From assembly GCA_965263165.1 (NCBI GenBank), contig OZ253584.1, positions 2,542,001 to 2,606,000 on the forward strand: 64,000 bases of DNA, in the 5' to 3' direction. The notes below the pieces were generated by a model. That model was not told the origin of the DNA. It ran no database searches and saw only the letters and a list, made by a program, of their open reading frames with translations. This document shows positions 8,942 to 16,840 of this stretch, piece by piece. The DNA comes from SAR202-VII-2 sp965263165 (GTDB taxonomy: Bacteria > Chloroflexota > Dehalococcoidia > Lucifugimonadales > SAR202-VII-2). How positions within the stretch are numbered: position 1 is the first letter of the stretch; every line of letters starts with the position of its first letter. A program made the translations under genes and the position numbers.

Positions 8942-9332
8942 GGCCTTTGATTGTTTGTTGTCCTTTGTTTGATTGTATGTTGCTAAGTTTGCCAGCCGGA
9001 TTTCGGGGGTTTCAGGCACGGAGCCGTCGTTTATCCGTCGTTTACCCGTCGTTAGCCGTCGCGGATCCGTCGTTAACCGTCGTTTATCCGTCGCTTAGCC
9101 GTCGCTGAACCGGATGGCTCCAAGGAGTTTGCCTCACAACGGCAGTCGCTCCGGTCTCAGCCTTCCTCGGAGGGTCTTGCCCCTTGGGTTGTTCCCTCAG
9201 CGCCCCTGCCACAGGGGGATTCTCTGTGGTTAGTCTCCAGTGCAATATGTATGCGGCAGGCTCCGAGAAAGAGAAGCGGGCCCCCGGCCCGCTTCATGGG
9301 GATATTATAGCACAATTGTTCGTATATTGCAA
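8942..9332 (-). repeat. Dispersed element copy 1: promoter, hairpins and 11-nt tandem repeats; candidate ncRNA
   Basis: First of three related elements (others at 13812 and 24103). On the minus strand it has TTGCAA (9327-9332), a 17-bp spacer and TATAAT (9304-9309). Next come a perfect 9-bp hairpin (AAGCGGGCC / GGCCCGCTT), a second hairpin (CCACAG / CTGTGG), a conserved body of about 170 nt, eight 10-11-nt units of CGACGGNTAA type (9024-9112), and a conserved end shared with copies 2 and 3. The left end (GGCCTTTGATTGTTTGTTG) is also shared with copy 2. A short leaderless frame starting at the ATG next to the -10 box is not kept in copy 2, which favours a non-coding RNA. It fills most of the gene-free stretch 8665-9449. 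Confidence 0.7.
9304..9332 (-). promoter_or_regulatory. Conserved promoter of element copy 1
   Basis: TTGCAA-N17-TATAAT with an extended TGTGC before the -10. Box sequences and spacing are kept in all three copies while the spacer varies, as expected for a functional promoter. Confidence 0.75.
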
Positions 9333-9449
9333 GGGGGTGGAGGGAGAGGGGGCCTATTTGGACGGTAGACAGAACCAGCTTCGAAATTTGGCTGGGGATT
9401 CTGTGAACCTGTCGCGCTGCGGCTGGCCGCCGGCGGGACCGCCGGTCTG

Positions 9450-10223
9450 CTATCGGCGGGGCTCCCACGAGAAGAATCGGAGCGAGAGCACGAGCCCGCC
9501 GACCAGCCACGCGGCCATCACCAGCAGGTCAACCCACTCGAAGCCCGCGCCCGTCTCGAACGGATTGAATGCGGTATGCATCGCCGCCGCGAAGTGCTTC
9601 ACCGGGAAGATGTCTGCGAAGGTGGTGAGCCAGGCGGGCGCGTCCCTCAAGGGGATGAAGATGTCGGATACGAACAGCAGCGGCAGTAGCAGCCCGTTCA
9701 CGACGGCGGGAGAGGCTTCCGCGTTCGGGATAGCCGCCGTGATCGCCAGCCCCAGCGCGCAGAAGGTGGCGGCGCCGACCGCGAGGGTCAAGAGGAACGC
9801 CGGCGCTGTGTTGGTGGGCACGTCCACGCCATAGAACAGCGCCCCGGCCGCCGCCACGATAGCGACCAGCAGGACGGCCAGGAGTACGGAGTGGACGATC
9901 CTTCCGAACAGGAACGTCCAGCCGGGCAGGGGCGTGCCGCGAATACGCTTGAGCAGCCCCTGGTCCCGGGCGAAGCACACGCCTATAGACACGTTGTTGA
10001 AGCAGGTGTAGATCACCGACATCGCGACTATGGCCGGTACGTAGAAGGTGGACGTGTTCGTCGTCCCTCCCAGAAGGACCAGCTCACGGCTGCCGAACAG
10101 AAGATTGAAGATGACGAGGAACATCAACGGGAAGACGAACACAAAGAACGCCGCCAGAGGGTTGCGCCAGAAGGCCCTGTTCTCGTACCGGACCTGCCTT
10201 AATGCGAGCGCGAGAGAGTTCAC
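9450..10223 (-). CDS. ABC-2 type transporter permease
   Basis: A 257-residue permease with six hydrophobic segments and the ABC-2 pattern: an N-terminal amphipathic helix (ALRQVRYENRAFWRNP), a first membrane segment, the cytosolic RDQGLLKRIRGTPLPGWTF, and the C-terminal LTTFADIFPVKHF. It exports drugs, lipids or polymers in known relatives. The GTG start overlaps the end of the ATPase reading frame by 4 bp (GTGA), so the two are one transporter operon. The ATPase gene is disrupted (see next entry), so function depends on whether that disruption is real. Confidence 0.88.
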   Translation of the reverse strand: MNSLALALRQVRYENRAFWRNPLAAFFVFVFPLMFLVIFNLLFGSRELVLLGGTTNTSTFYVPAIVAMSVIYTCFNNVSIGVCFARDQGLLKRIRGTPLPGWTFLFGRIVHSVLLAVLLVAIVAAAGALFYGVDVPTNTAPAFLLTLAVGAATFCALGLAITAAIPNAEASPAVVNGLLLPLLFVSDIFIPLRDAPAWLTTFADIFPVKHFAAAMHTAFNPFETGAGFEWVDLLVMAAWLVGGLVLSLRFFSWEPRR

Positions 10224-11163
10224 TCTTCCCCATCCTCGTGCTCAGTGGCTCCGACCAGTTCGATGAACACGTCCTCCAGGGTCGGCGCCGATACCGCCAA
10301 CTCCTCCAGGTCGATTCCCCACTCCAGCGCCCAGCCAGTGAGCCGGTGCAGGATGCCGGTCGGCGCGCCCGTCTTGATCGTGTACCGGCCGTCGTCGCCC
10401 GCGCTCTCCGCGCCCAGGTCTTCGGGCGGGACACCGGCGCCGGGCCGGGTCTTGAACCGGATGATCGTAGAACCGCTTCTATGCATCAGATCTCTCGGGA
10501 CCCCCTCGGCGACGATCTCTCCCTGCACGATGATCGCCACCCGGTCAGCCAGATGCTCGGCCTCATCCATGTAGTGGGTCGTTAGCACGACCGTCTTGCC
10601 GAGAGACCGGAGGTTGCCGACCATTTCCCAGGCCGCGCGCCGCGCCGCGGGATCCAGCCCCGTCGTAGGCTCGTCCAGGAAAAGTAGTTCCGGGTCTCCC
10701 GCGAGGCCGATCGCTACGTCTAGCCGACGCTGCTGGCCCCCGGACAGCCGCCGCACCCGGGTGCGGCGGCTGTCCGGGGGCCTATCACGTCCAGGATCTC
10801 CTCGAGCGGGAGCGGGTGGGGATAGTATCCCCGGAACAGGTCTATCGTCTCCTCAACAGTCAGGTACGGCTCCACGCCCGTCGTCTGCAGCACGATGCCG
10901 ATCCGCTGCTTGAAAGCACGGTCGTTGAGTCCCGGGTCGTGGCCCAGAACCAAGACCTCGCCGGCGGTCCGGTCGCGATGCCCCTCCAGGATCTCGACCG
11001 TCGTCGTCTTCCCGGCGCCGTTGGGGCCCAAGAGGGCGAACACTTCTCCCCTGGACACGCTCAGGTCTATGCCGCGCACGGCCTCCACGTCGCCGTACGA
11101 CTTCCGCAGGCCGCGCACTTCGATGGTGGGCGACGAGTCCTCCGTGGTGTTGGAAACCGACAT
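10220..11163 (-). pseudogene. ABC-2 transporter ATPase, frame broken at a 48-bp palindrome
   Basis: The 5' part (from about 11163) carries the Walker A LLGPNGAGKTTTVEILEG and Q-loop (VLQTTGVEP). The 3' part (from 10756) carries the signature RRLSGGQQRRLDVA, Walker B LLFLDEPTTGLDP and the switch His (LTTHYMDEA), then the usual C-terminal domain. The two parts are in different frames. The break falls in the short linker between EILDVIG and the signature motif, exactly where a perfect palindrome replaces the expected residues. Without the shift this would be an ordinary ATPase of about 315 residues paired with the permease. It may be a true mutation or a sequencing/assembly fault. Confidence 0.8.
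10735..10782. repeat. 48-bp perfect palindrome inside the ABC ATPase gene
   Basis: Two 24-bp arms (10735-10758 and 10759-10782) are exact reverse complements with no loop. One arm encodes the normal RRLSGGQ signature; the other replaces the linker before it with the inverted copy of the same bases. Confidence 0.95.
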
Positions 11164-11337
11164 GCGGGCACAATAGGCGTGGAGCAAGCTGGCGTCAACT
11201 CAGCGACGCTCGTCGCAACGAACTGCTTTCCCCACGAGTACATCACGCACCGGGCCAACGGGAGTGCAAGCCGAGCAATTCCACTTGGGCGCTGGGCTTG
11301 GTGGGCCGTTCCTGTATCGTCTCTCGCCTGAAACGCA

Positions 11338-11366
11338 AGGAAGGCCCCCTGAGAGGGGGCCTTCCT
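11338..11366 (-). terminator. Hairpin terminator after the TPP enzyme gene
   Basis: A 13-bp perfect stem (AGGAAGGCCCCCT / AGGGGGCCTTCCT) with a GAG loop lies 52 bp past the stop of the minus-strand TPP enzyme. The downstream T tract is modest. Nothing else is recognisable in 11164-11417. Confidence 0.75.
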
Positions 11367-11417
11367 CATTAGTGGCGATAGCGCAGAGCGATGACGCAGA
11401 GCGCCGGCTGAGGGTTG

Positions 11418-13202
11418 CTACCGGTTCTGGGTCACGACGTCGACGACGGCGCAGCGCCCTTCCTCGGCCACAACCCGCGCCGCCCTCGCCAAGGCAGCCT
11501 CCAGGTCCTCCGAATTGGAGACGGGGCCTTCCCCGTGGACGCCGAATGACCGCGCCATCGTGGCGATGTCCACCTCGGGATTCTCGATGCGGATGCCGAT
11601 GTTCTTTCGTTCTTCGGGGCGTCCCCTGGTCTTGGCCATGAGCGACTGGTGGATCTCGTCGTTGTAGTAGGACCGGTTGTTGTTGACGACGTAGAGGATG
11701 GGAATCTCGTGGTGAGCCGCGGTCCAGAGGAGGCTGGGCGTGAACAGGAAATCGCCGTCTCCCTGGAACTGGACGGGGACCCGTCCGGAGCCTCTCAGTC
11801 CAAGGGCCATGCCCAGCGCCTTGCCGGAGCCGGTGCCAATTGCGCCGCCGCCCTTGGTGGCCAGGAATTGGCTGGGCTTCTGAATGTCCCACAGCTTGGG
11901 GACCCATCCCCCGTACAATCCCTCCGTGACCGCCCAGTCGTAGCCGCGCACGGCCTCCCAGACCTGTTGGGCCATGAAGGCGGGGGCAATGGGGCTTTCC
12001 CCTGAGCCGTTGCCTGCGGCCATTGCCGCCTCGGCGTGGATGCGGTCGGTCTTCTCCTTGAGGGCGGCGGCGCGCTGACGCCGGGATTCCGCTCGGTCCG
12101 ATTGGGCGGCCAGTTTCGCCTGGCAGAGGTGAGCGAGGGCCGGAACGGCGGTTGCGCAATCGGCGGCAATGGCAACGTCAGTCGGGTGGATTCGGCCAAA
12201 GTCGTTGGCCCAACTCCGCACGGCGTACTGGCGCAGGGAGATGTCGATGAGAGGCGTGCCCGGCGGCGTCTTGGACGTGGTAGTCCGCGTTGCCCATTCA
12301 ATGCCGGTGAGGGCGAACTGGAGGTCGTAGACGTTCAGGCTCAGGACGAGGTCGGCGTCCGCCAGCGTCTCGTCCTCGGCGCCGGTGAGGTTGAGGGGGT
12401 GACGGCTGGGGAAGTTGAAGGTGTCGCCGCCGTCCAGGACAGCCGCCGACAGACCTTCAGCCAGGGATACCAGGAAGGCGACCGCCTCGGGGGACGATCC
12501 CAGATAGCTCACCATGATGACGGGCCGTTGGGCGTTTACCAGGAGGTCCGCAGCTCGTTCCAGGGCCGCAGGGTCTGCATGGACGCGGCTGGGAGGGGCG
12601 AACTGGGATACGTCGGGGATGGGCAACGGCTGGTCGAGCCGCAACTCCTGGAGCGCAGCATCGAAGCAGACGTAGGCCGGCCCCTGGGGTTCCACGTTGA
12701 TGAGTTGATTGGCCCGCAGCAGGGAGTCGATGATGGCGGGCACGCTGCCTGGCTGGTCGTCCCACTTCACAAAGTCGCGCACGGCGTTGCCCTGGACCAG
12801 TGCGGTATGGATCCAGTCGATCCAGGGACGGCGCTGGTCGGTGGCCATGGGGCCCGTTCCACCGAGGACAAGCACCGGGGACCGGTCGACCCAGGCGCTG
12901 AAGATGGAGATGGATGAGTGAAGGAGCCCCACGATGTTGTGAACGGCGGCCGCCATTGGCCTGCCGGTGGCTATGGAGTAGCCGTGCGCCATGGCAACGG
13001 CCGTCTCCTCGTGGGTGCAGAGGATGGTCTCTGGGGCGGTGTTGCCGCCGTAGTTCACCAGAGAGTCGTGCAGGCCCCTGAAGGTGGCGCCCGGGTTCAG
13101 GGCAACGTACTCATAGTCCAGGGCCTGAAGGACGTCTACGATGACATCCGAGCCGTACTCCGCCCTTCCCCTTGCGCCGCCTCTTTGCTGCGTGGCCGCC
13201 AT
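11418..13202 (-). CDS. Thiamine-pyrophosphate-dependent enzyme, acetolactate synthase-like
   Basis: A 594-residue protein with a GGAGG before the ATG. It has the three-domain plan of the acetolactate synthase/benzoylformate decarboxylase family: an N-terminal PYR domain with the activating Glu (CTHEETAVAMAHGYSIATG), a central domain, and a C-terminal PP domain with the TPP/Mg motif FQGDGDFLFTPSLLWTAAHH ending VVNNN (about residues 465-500). True IlvB proteins are usually followed by a regulatory subunit; none is here, and the N-terminal ALNPGATFRGL differs from IlvB. A decarboxylase or carboligase acting on a 2-oxo acid is likely, substrate unknown. Confidence 0.85.
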   Translation of the reverse strand: MAATQQRGGARGRAEYGSDVIVDVLQALDYEYVALNPGATFRGLHDSLVNYGGNTAPETILCTHEETAVAMAHGYSIATGRPMAAAVHNIVGLLHSSISIFSAWVDRSPVLVLGGTGPMATDQRRPWIDWIHTALVQGNAVRDFVKWDDQPGSVPAIIDSLLRANQLINVEPQGPAYVCFDAALQELRLDQPLPIPDVSQFAPPSRVHADPAALERAADLLVNAQRPVIMVSYLGSSPEAVAFLVSLAEGLSAAVLDGGDTFNFPSRHPLNLTGAEDETLADADLVLSLNVYDLQFALTGIEWATRTTTSKTPPGTPLIDISLRQYAVRSWANDFGRIHPTDVAIAADCATAVPALAHLCQAKLAAQSDRAESRRQRAAALKEKTDRIHAEAAMAAGNGSGESPIAPAFMAQQVWEAVRGYDWAVTEGLYGGWVPKLWDIQKPSQFLATKGGGAIGTGSGKALGMALGLRGSGRVPVQFQGDGDFLFTPSLLWTAAHHEIPILYVVNNNRSYYNDEIHQSLMAKTRGRPEERKNIGIRIENPEVDIATMARSFGVHGEGPVSNSEDLEAALARAARVVAEEGRCAVVDVVTQNR

Positions 13203-13302
13203 GGCTGCCTCCTTGGATGAGAACCGGGAATGAGAACCGGCTTCCGTGGGCAGAAGCCTACTCCTTTCGTTGTACGCGCGCCACAGGGCCCCCCAAAGAA
13301 AG

Positions 13303-13333
13303 AGCGGCGCCTGGCAGACTGCCAGGCGCCGCT
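13303..13333 (-). terminator. Rho-independent terminator of ssrA
   Basis: A 14-bp perfect stem (AGCGGCGCCTGGCA / TGCCAGGCGCCGCT) with a 3-nt loop, followed on the minus strand by CTCTTTCTTT. It lies 11 bp beyond the tmRNA 3' end. Confidence 0.9.
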
Positions 13334-13344
13334 TGCCGTCTTCA

Positions 13345-13712
13345 TGGTGGAGACGGGGGAGAGTTGAACTCCCCGTCCAGAAGACGTCCCGCTGAGATGT
13401 CCTACAGGCTTATCCGGCTGCTAAGTGTCGGCCGGTGCGTCGCGGCCGGCGGATCCGCCCCGGCCCAAGCCGATTTTTCTTAGGCGCTCGCATCGGCGTT
13501 GGAGCGCCGCAACCCCGGAATTATTGCGCCCGCCGTCTACCTCCGAGATAGGGTGGGGCGGCGGACGTGCAGCCCTGGTTAGGCTGCAGCTGCTAGTGGC
13601 TTGTTGCCAGCTACTGTTTTGCCGTCTGATTAACGAGGGCGACGGCACCTCGGCCTGCAATCTCAGGAGAGCGACCCCCTGTCGAAACCGCGCGTCCCCG
13701 CATGTCGTCTCC
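13345..13712 (-). ncRNA. ssrA: Transfer-messenger RNA (tmRNA)
   Basis: A 368-nt one-piece tmRNA that rescues stalled ribosomes. The 5' GGAGACG pairs with the 3' CGTCTCC, followed by A and an encoded CCA. The 5' domain has the hallmark CGCGGTTTCGACAGGG, and the 3' end has the T-arm with GTTCAA. A short tag frame starts after TTAATCAGAC and ends in LAAAA plus TAA. An extended -10 promoter lies just upstream and a strong terminator downstream. Its partner smpB is 640 bp upstream on the same strand. Confidence 0.95.
13579..13623 (-). other. tmRNA proteolysis tag reading frame
   Basis: Tag GKTVAGNKPLAAAA then TAA. The resume codon is GGC (Gly), less usual than Ala, though I recall Dehalococcoides tags also starting with Gly. 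The hydrophobic Ala-rich end is the ClpXP-type degradation signal. Confidence 0.8.
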
Positions 13713-13718
13713 GCTTCC

Positions 13719-13727
13719 ATTGTAGCA
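13719..13727 (-). promoter_or_regulatory. Extended -10 promoter of ssrA
   Basis: TGCTACAAT on the minus strand, 6 bp before the mature tmRNA 5' end. The -35 region is weak, as expected for an extended -10 promoter. Confidence 0.6.
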
Positions 13728-13811
13728 CAGGGCAGGGTAGGGGGACCCTCATTCGAGCCTTTCCCAGCATAGGGGCGCAGGGACGGGAGTTTTCCACCGA
13801 GGGGAAGGGAC

Positions 13812-14138
13812 GGCCTTTGATTGTTTGTTGTTACACTGGCCAGCCGGATTTTGGGGTTTGCAGGCACGGATGCGTCGTTGATGCGTCGTGAAGCCGTCGC
13901 TGATGCGTCGCTGAACCGGATGGCTCCAAAGAGATCGTCTCACAACGGCATTCGGTCCGGTCCCACGCTTCCTCGGAGGGTTGTGGGCCTGGGGGATGTT
14001 CCCCAGGCCATCCTGCCACAGGGGGATTCTCTATGGTTAGCCCCCAGTGCTCATGTATGCGGCAGGCTCCGAGGAAGAGAAGCAGGCCCCCGGCCCGCTT
14101 CTTGGGGGTACTATAGCACAATCGTTCGCATTTTGCAA
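13812..14138 (-). repeat. Dispersed element copy 2 (upstream of ssrA)
   Basis: Second copy of the element at 8942. Promoter TTGCAA (14133-14138), 17 bp, TATAGT (14110-14115). The first hairpin is kept with one G-U pair; the CCAYAG/CTGTGG hairpin and the conserved body are present. The tandem block is shorter: four 11-nt units of GATGCGTCGYT type (plus strand, 13869-13917), different from copies 1 and 3. The ATG next to the -10 of copies 1 and 3 is AAG here. It sits between smpB and ssrA, pointing toward ssrA. Confidence 0.7.
14110..14138 (-). promoter_or_regulatory. Conserved promoter of element copy 2
   Basis: TTGCAA-N17-TATAGT, with the same TGTGC before the -10 as in copy 1. Confidence 0.7.
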
Positions 14139-14191
14139 TAGGGGTAGGCGCTTTCTATCGTGCCCGCGAGCACCAGGGGCAGGCCGGGAGG

Positions 14192-14300
14192 TGGGGGCTT
14201 ATGGCGGCGGACGCGGTTGTCCCACCTAGCCCACGCTCCAACGTTTTGGGTACAGGGGGACTCGCTGAACCTGCGGCGGAGGCTCGCCCCCCGCCCCCTG
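14192..14300. repeat. GC-rich intergenic repeat (REP-like family 2), degenerate copy
   Basis: Shares GGGGGCTTATGGCGGCGG, the GTTGTCCCACCTAGCCCAC segment and CCAACGTTTTGGG with copies at 21506, 24518, 29896, 31908 and 59286. The internal palindromes are partly eroded here. Its end continues into a sequence related to 32219-32277. Confidence 0.65.
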
Positions 14301-14352
14301 CAATGACCTCATTCAACTTCCAGCGGGCCGCGCCGGTTTGTTCAGAGGATTC

Positions 14353-14817
14353 CTAGCGGCCCTTTGCCGCGTGTTGCAGGGCCCGGCGCATCTCGCGGTC
14401 GGCGTCCCGTTGGCCGATGACGCGGCGCTTGTCGTACTGGCGGCGTCCGCGGGCAATTCCTATCTCAACCTTGGCGTGATGGTCTTTGATGTAGAGGCGG
14501 AGCGGAACGAGCGCGAGTCCCTTCTGGGACGCCTGGGCGGAGAGGTCGGCAACCTGGTCCCGATGCAAGAGGAGCTTGCGGGGCCTGTAGGGCTCGTGGT
14601 TGTAGATGCCGCCTTGGGGGTAGGGGCTTACGTGCATGTGCATCAGCCAGAGCTCGCCGCGTTCGGGCTTGGCGAACGCATCTTGGAGGTTCACCCTGCC
14701 GCCGCGAATGGACTTTATCTCCGTGCCGGTGAGCACGAGGCCCGCTTCCACCTTTTCGAAGACTTCGTAGTCGTGGAAGGCCTTGCGGTTGGTGACGATG
14801 GTCTTGTAGTTGGGCAC
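14353..14817 (-). CDS. smpB: SsrA-binding protein SmpB
   Basis: A 154-residue partner of tmRNA that binds its tRNA-like domain and delivers it to stalled ribosomes. Family hallmarks are visible: YKTIVTNRKAFHDYEV at the N-terminus, VLTGTEIKSIRGGRVNL, the segment KLLLHRDQV, LRLYIKDHHAKVEIGIARG, and the basic C-terminal tail RRQYDKRRVIGQRDADREM. Length is normal. It lies 21 bp after the CtpA-like protease gene and upstream of ssrA, all on the same strand, so the trans-translation genes are grouped. Confidence 0.97.
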   Translation of the reverse strand: MPNYKTIVTNRKAFHDYEVFEKVEAGLVLTGTEIKSIRGGRVNLQDAFAKPERGELWLMHMHVSPYPQGGIYNHEPYRPRKLLLHRDQVADLSAQASQKGLALVPLRLYIKDHHAKVEIGIARGRRQYDKRRVIGQRDADREMRRALQHAAKGR

Positions 14818-14838
14818 GATGTTTCCTGGGAACGACAG

Positions 14839-16149
14839 CTAACCCAGGACCTCTCGCAGGTAGTCGACGGCCGCGACGAGTTGGAGGTCTCCTGCGGAGC
14901 CGATGGGGATCTCTAAGGGCTGCTCGATGGGCACGTCAGGCGTCAATCCCTCGCCCTCGATGAGGTCGCCGTTCGGGGTGAGCCAGCGCGCCAGCGAATA
15001 GCTGAGGCCGTACCCGTTGGACAACACCGACGTTGAGGTCACGCTGCCCTTGCCGTAGGTGGTTGCGCCGAACGTCCTGGCCAGGCCGTGATCGGCGAGG
15101 GCGCCGGCGAATACCTCCGCGCCGCTGGCGCTGAAGGAGTTGACCAGGACGGCCAGGGGCAGGTCGGCGCCCAGTCCGCCCTCGGCGGCGTCCCAGCTAC
15201 GCTCCTCGCCGTCGCCAGAGACCTCGGTGAGGATAACGCCACCGGAGAGGAACTTGCTCGTGGAGTCCAAGGTTGCCTGGAGGAAGCCGCCGGGGTTGAA
15301 GCGAACATCTAGGACAGCGGCCCGTGCGCCCTCATCGAGGGATCGCTGCAAAGCGGCCTCGAGCTGGGCGCTTGTTGCGTCGCTGAAGGAGGAGATGCGG
15401 AAGTAGGCTATGCCGTCCTCCAGCATCGCAGAGAAGACGGACTCAATGGGGATGACGCCTCTGGTGACGGTGATCAGCACCGGCGTTTCTTCGTTCCGGT
15501 GAAGGATGAGGAGGCGGACGTCGGTGCCGGCCTCTCCTTTAACGTGGCTGACCAACTCCGCCAGGGACCATCCCTCCGTGGACTCGCCGTCCACCTCCAG
15601 AATCACGTCGCCGGGGAGGATGCCGGCCTTCTGAGCCGGGGAGCCTGCGAAGGGGGCAATGATGGTGGCCGGGCCGTCGCGCAGGGAGACTTCGGCGCCG
15701 ATTCCCTGGTATTCGCCCGCCAGTTGCTCGCTCTGGCTTACATTGGTATGGGGCGGCGAGTACCGCAGGTAAGGGTCGTCCAGGGACTCCAGGAAGCTGT
15801 GGATGGTCTGCTCCTGGAGCTGAACGGGATCGAGGTCGCCCTTGAGGTAGGAGTTGTCGCGGAGGATGTTGTAGACCTCTTGGAGGGTCTCGAACTCAGT
15901 TCCGGGCACCGGTCCCGGCGGATTCTGAGTCTCGGGCGTTGGCGGGGCGCTGCTGGGGGCTGGGGTGGCCTGGGGCGCCGGGGTCGGGCTGCTGGGGGCT
16001 GGGGTGGCCTGGGGCGCCGGGGTCGGGCTGGATGCGCGGTACTCCAGTTTGAGCGGTTCAATGAAGTATGTCGCGGCGATGACTAGGAGCAGGCCGAGGA
16101 GAATGCCCTGGGTTAGACGGCTACCGAGGAGGCGGAAGAGGAAGAACAT
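14839..16149 (-). CDS. Carboxyl-terminal processing protease (S41, CtpA family)
   Basis: A 436-residue exported serine protease. One N-terminal membrane segment (about residues 14-31) is followed by a Pro/Ala/Thr linker with a duplicated SPTPAPQATPAP unit. A PDZ domain lies at about residues 140-215 (QGIGAEVSLRDG, AGILPGDVILEVDG), then the S41 protease domain. The catalytic Ser is probably S342 in NSFSASGAE and Lys K367 in YGKGS, 25 residues apart as in plant CtpA. It cleaves C-terminal tails of proteins outside the cytoplasm. Co-directional with smpB, 21 bp upstream of it. Confidence 0.92.
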   Translation of the reverse strand: MFFLFRLLGSRLTQGILLGLLLVIAATYFIEPLKLEYRASSPTPAPQATPAPSSPTPAPQATPAPSSAPPTPETQNPPGPVPGTEFETLQEVYNILRDNSYLKGDLDPVQLQEQTIHSFLESLDDPYLRYSPPHTNVSQSEQLAGEYQGIGAEVSLRDGPATIIAPFAGSPAQKAGILPGDVILEVDGESTEGWSLAELVSHVKGEAGTDVRLLILHRNEETPVLITVTRGVIPIESVFSAMLEDGIAYFRISSFSDATSAQLEAALQRSLDEGARAAVLDVRFNPGGFLQATLDSTSKFLSGGVILTEVSGDGEERSWDAAEGGLGADLPLAVLVNSFSASGAEVFAGALADHGLARTFGATTYGKGSVTSTSVLSNGYGLSYSLARWLTPNGDLIEGEGLTPDVPIEQPLEIPIGSAGDLQLVAAVDYLREVLG

Positions 16150-16313
16150 GACTCAGGAATCCGAGGGGTTGTTGGATTCATTGTAACATGGGGTCTGTTG
16201 TGGGCGTTGTTTTCGATGGCAAGGGCACCCAGGTATTCCTTTGGTGGATAAGGGGGTTGTATGCGCTGTTTTGGAAGTCTCGGTTTCTAGGCGCTCCTAG
16301 AGTTGACATAACT

Positions 16314-16319
16314 ATTATA
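16314..16319 (-). promoter_or_regulatory. Possible -10 box for ctpA-smpB
   Basis: TATAAT on the minus strand in an AT-rich patch, about 165 bp upstream of the protease gene. No convincing -35 box is visible. Confidence 0.35.
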
Positions 16320-16470
16320 GTGCGAAGAATTATTTCAGGGGTGTTCTCCACCGGGGTCCGGCGATGCGCGCGCATCAGAGGGACTCGCCGATGCGACCTG
16401 TTCGCTGAGGACGCGGGCGCGCGGCTCCTCCCCTACCCCACGGCTGCTCGGTGTGGTTTCCTTGGGAGCT

Positions 16471-16715
16471 AGGGCTTACAACAACTAAGGCTTACGCTCG
16501 GCGGAAATCAAAACTTGCGGTGCGGTGGATGCTAGAGGATACTGTCGGTACTGTCATGGCATTACACTCGTAGGAACCTAGCGATTACACGTGGTGGAGA
16601 GTACGGCTTACGCTAGGATAAGGTCAGGCATGTGTTTAACAGAGACTATGACTTACACCAAGAGAAGATGATAACTTACGAAGGCAATGCCTTACGGTCG
16701 TCAGGGCTTACGCTC
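16471..16715. repeat. Cluster of degenerate short CTTACG / CGTAAG motifs
   Basis: About ten occurrences of a motif like GGCTTACGCT (minus strand: GCGTAAGCC), spaced roughly 15-50 bp, fill a gene-free stretch between the protease gene and the unknown gene at 16841. Variants include GCATTACAC, GCGATTACAC, GACTTACAC, TAACTTACG and GCCTTACGG. The GTAA-R-Y core resembles the tandem units of element copy 3. I see no reading frame, and no tRNA or other named RNA, in 16150-16840. Confidence 0.5.
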
Positions 16716-16840
16716 TATAATCGTAATGTTGTTGGACGGATTACGGGCAGGCTGGTTGGGAGGGACCCCCATCCATCCTGCCCTTGAGTACAGGGGTAGG
16801 AACGGGACGCGCCGGCAGCGACGTCCCTGGGAGGCAGACC

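Noticed and set aside
9024..9112. CRISPR array in element copy 1
   Set aside because: Units are 10-11 nt with no spacers and no cas genes nearby.
9157..9510. Possible protein shared by the three dispersed elements (LLFLGACRIH-type frame)
   Set aside because: The start codon is lost in copy 2 and the frames end at different places, so similarity is explained by DNA or RNA conservation.
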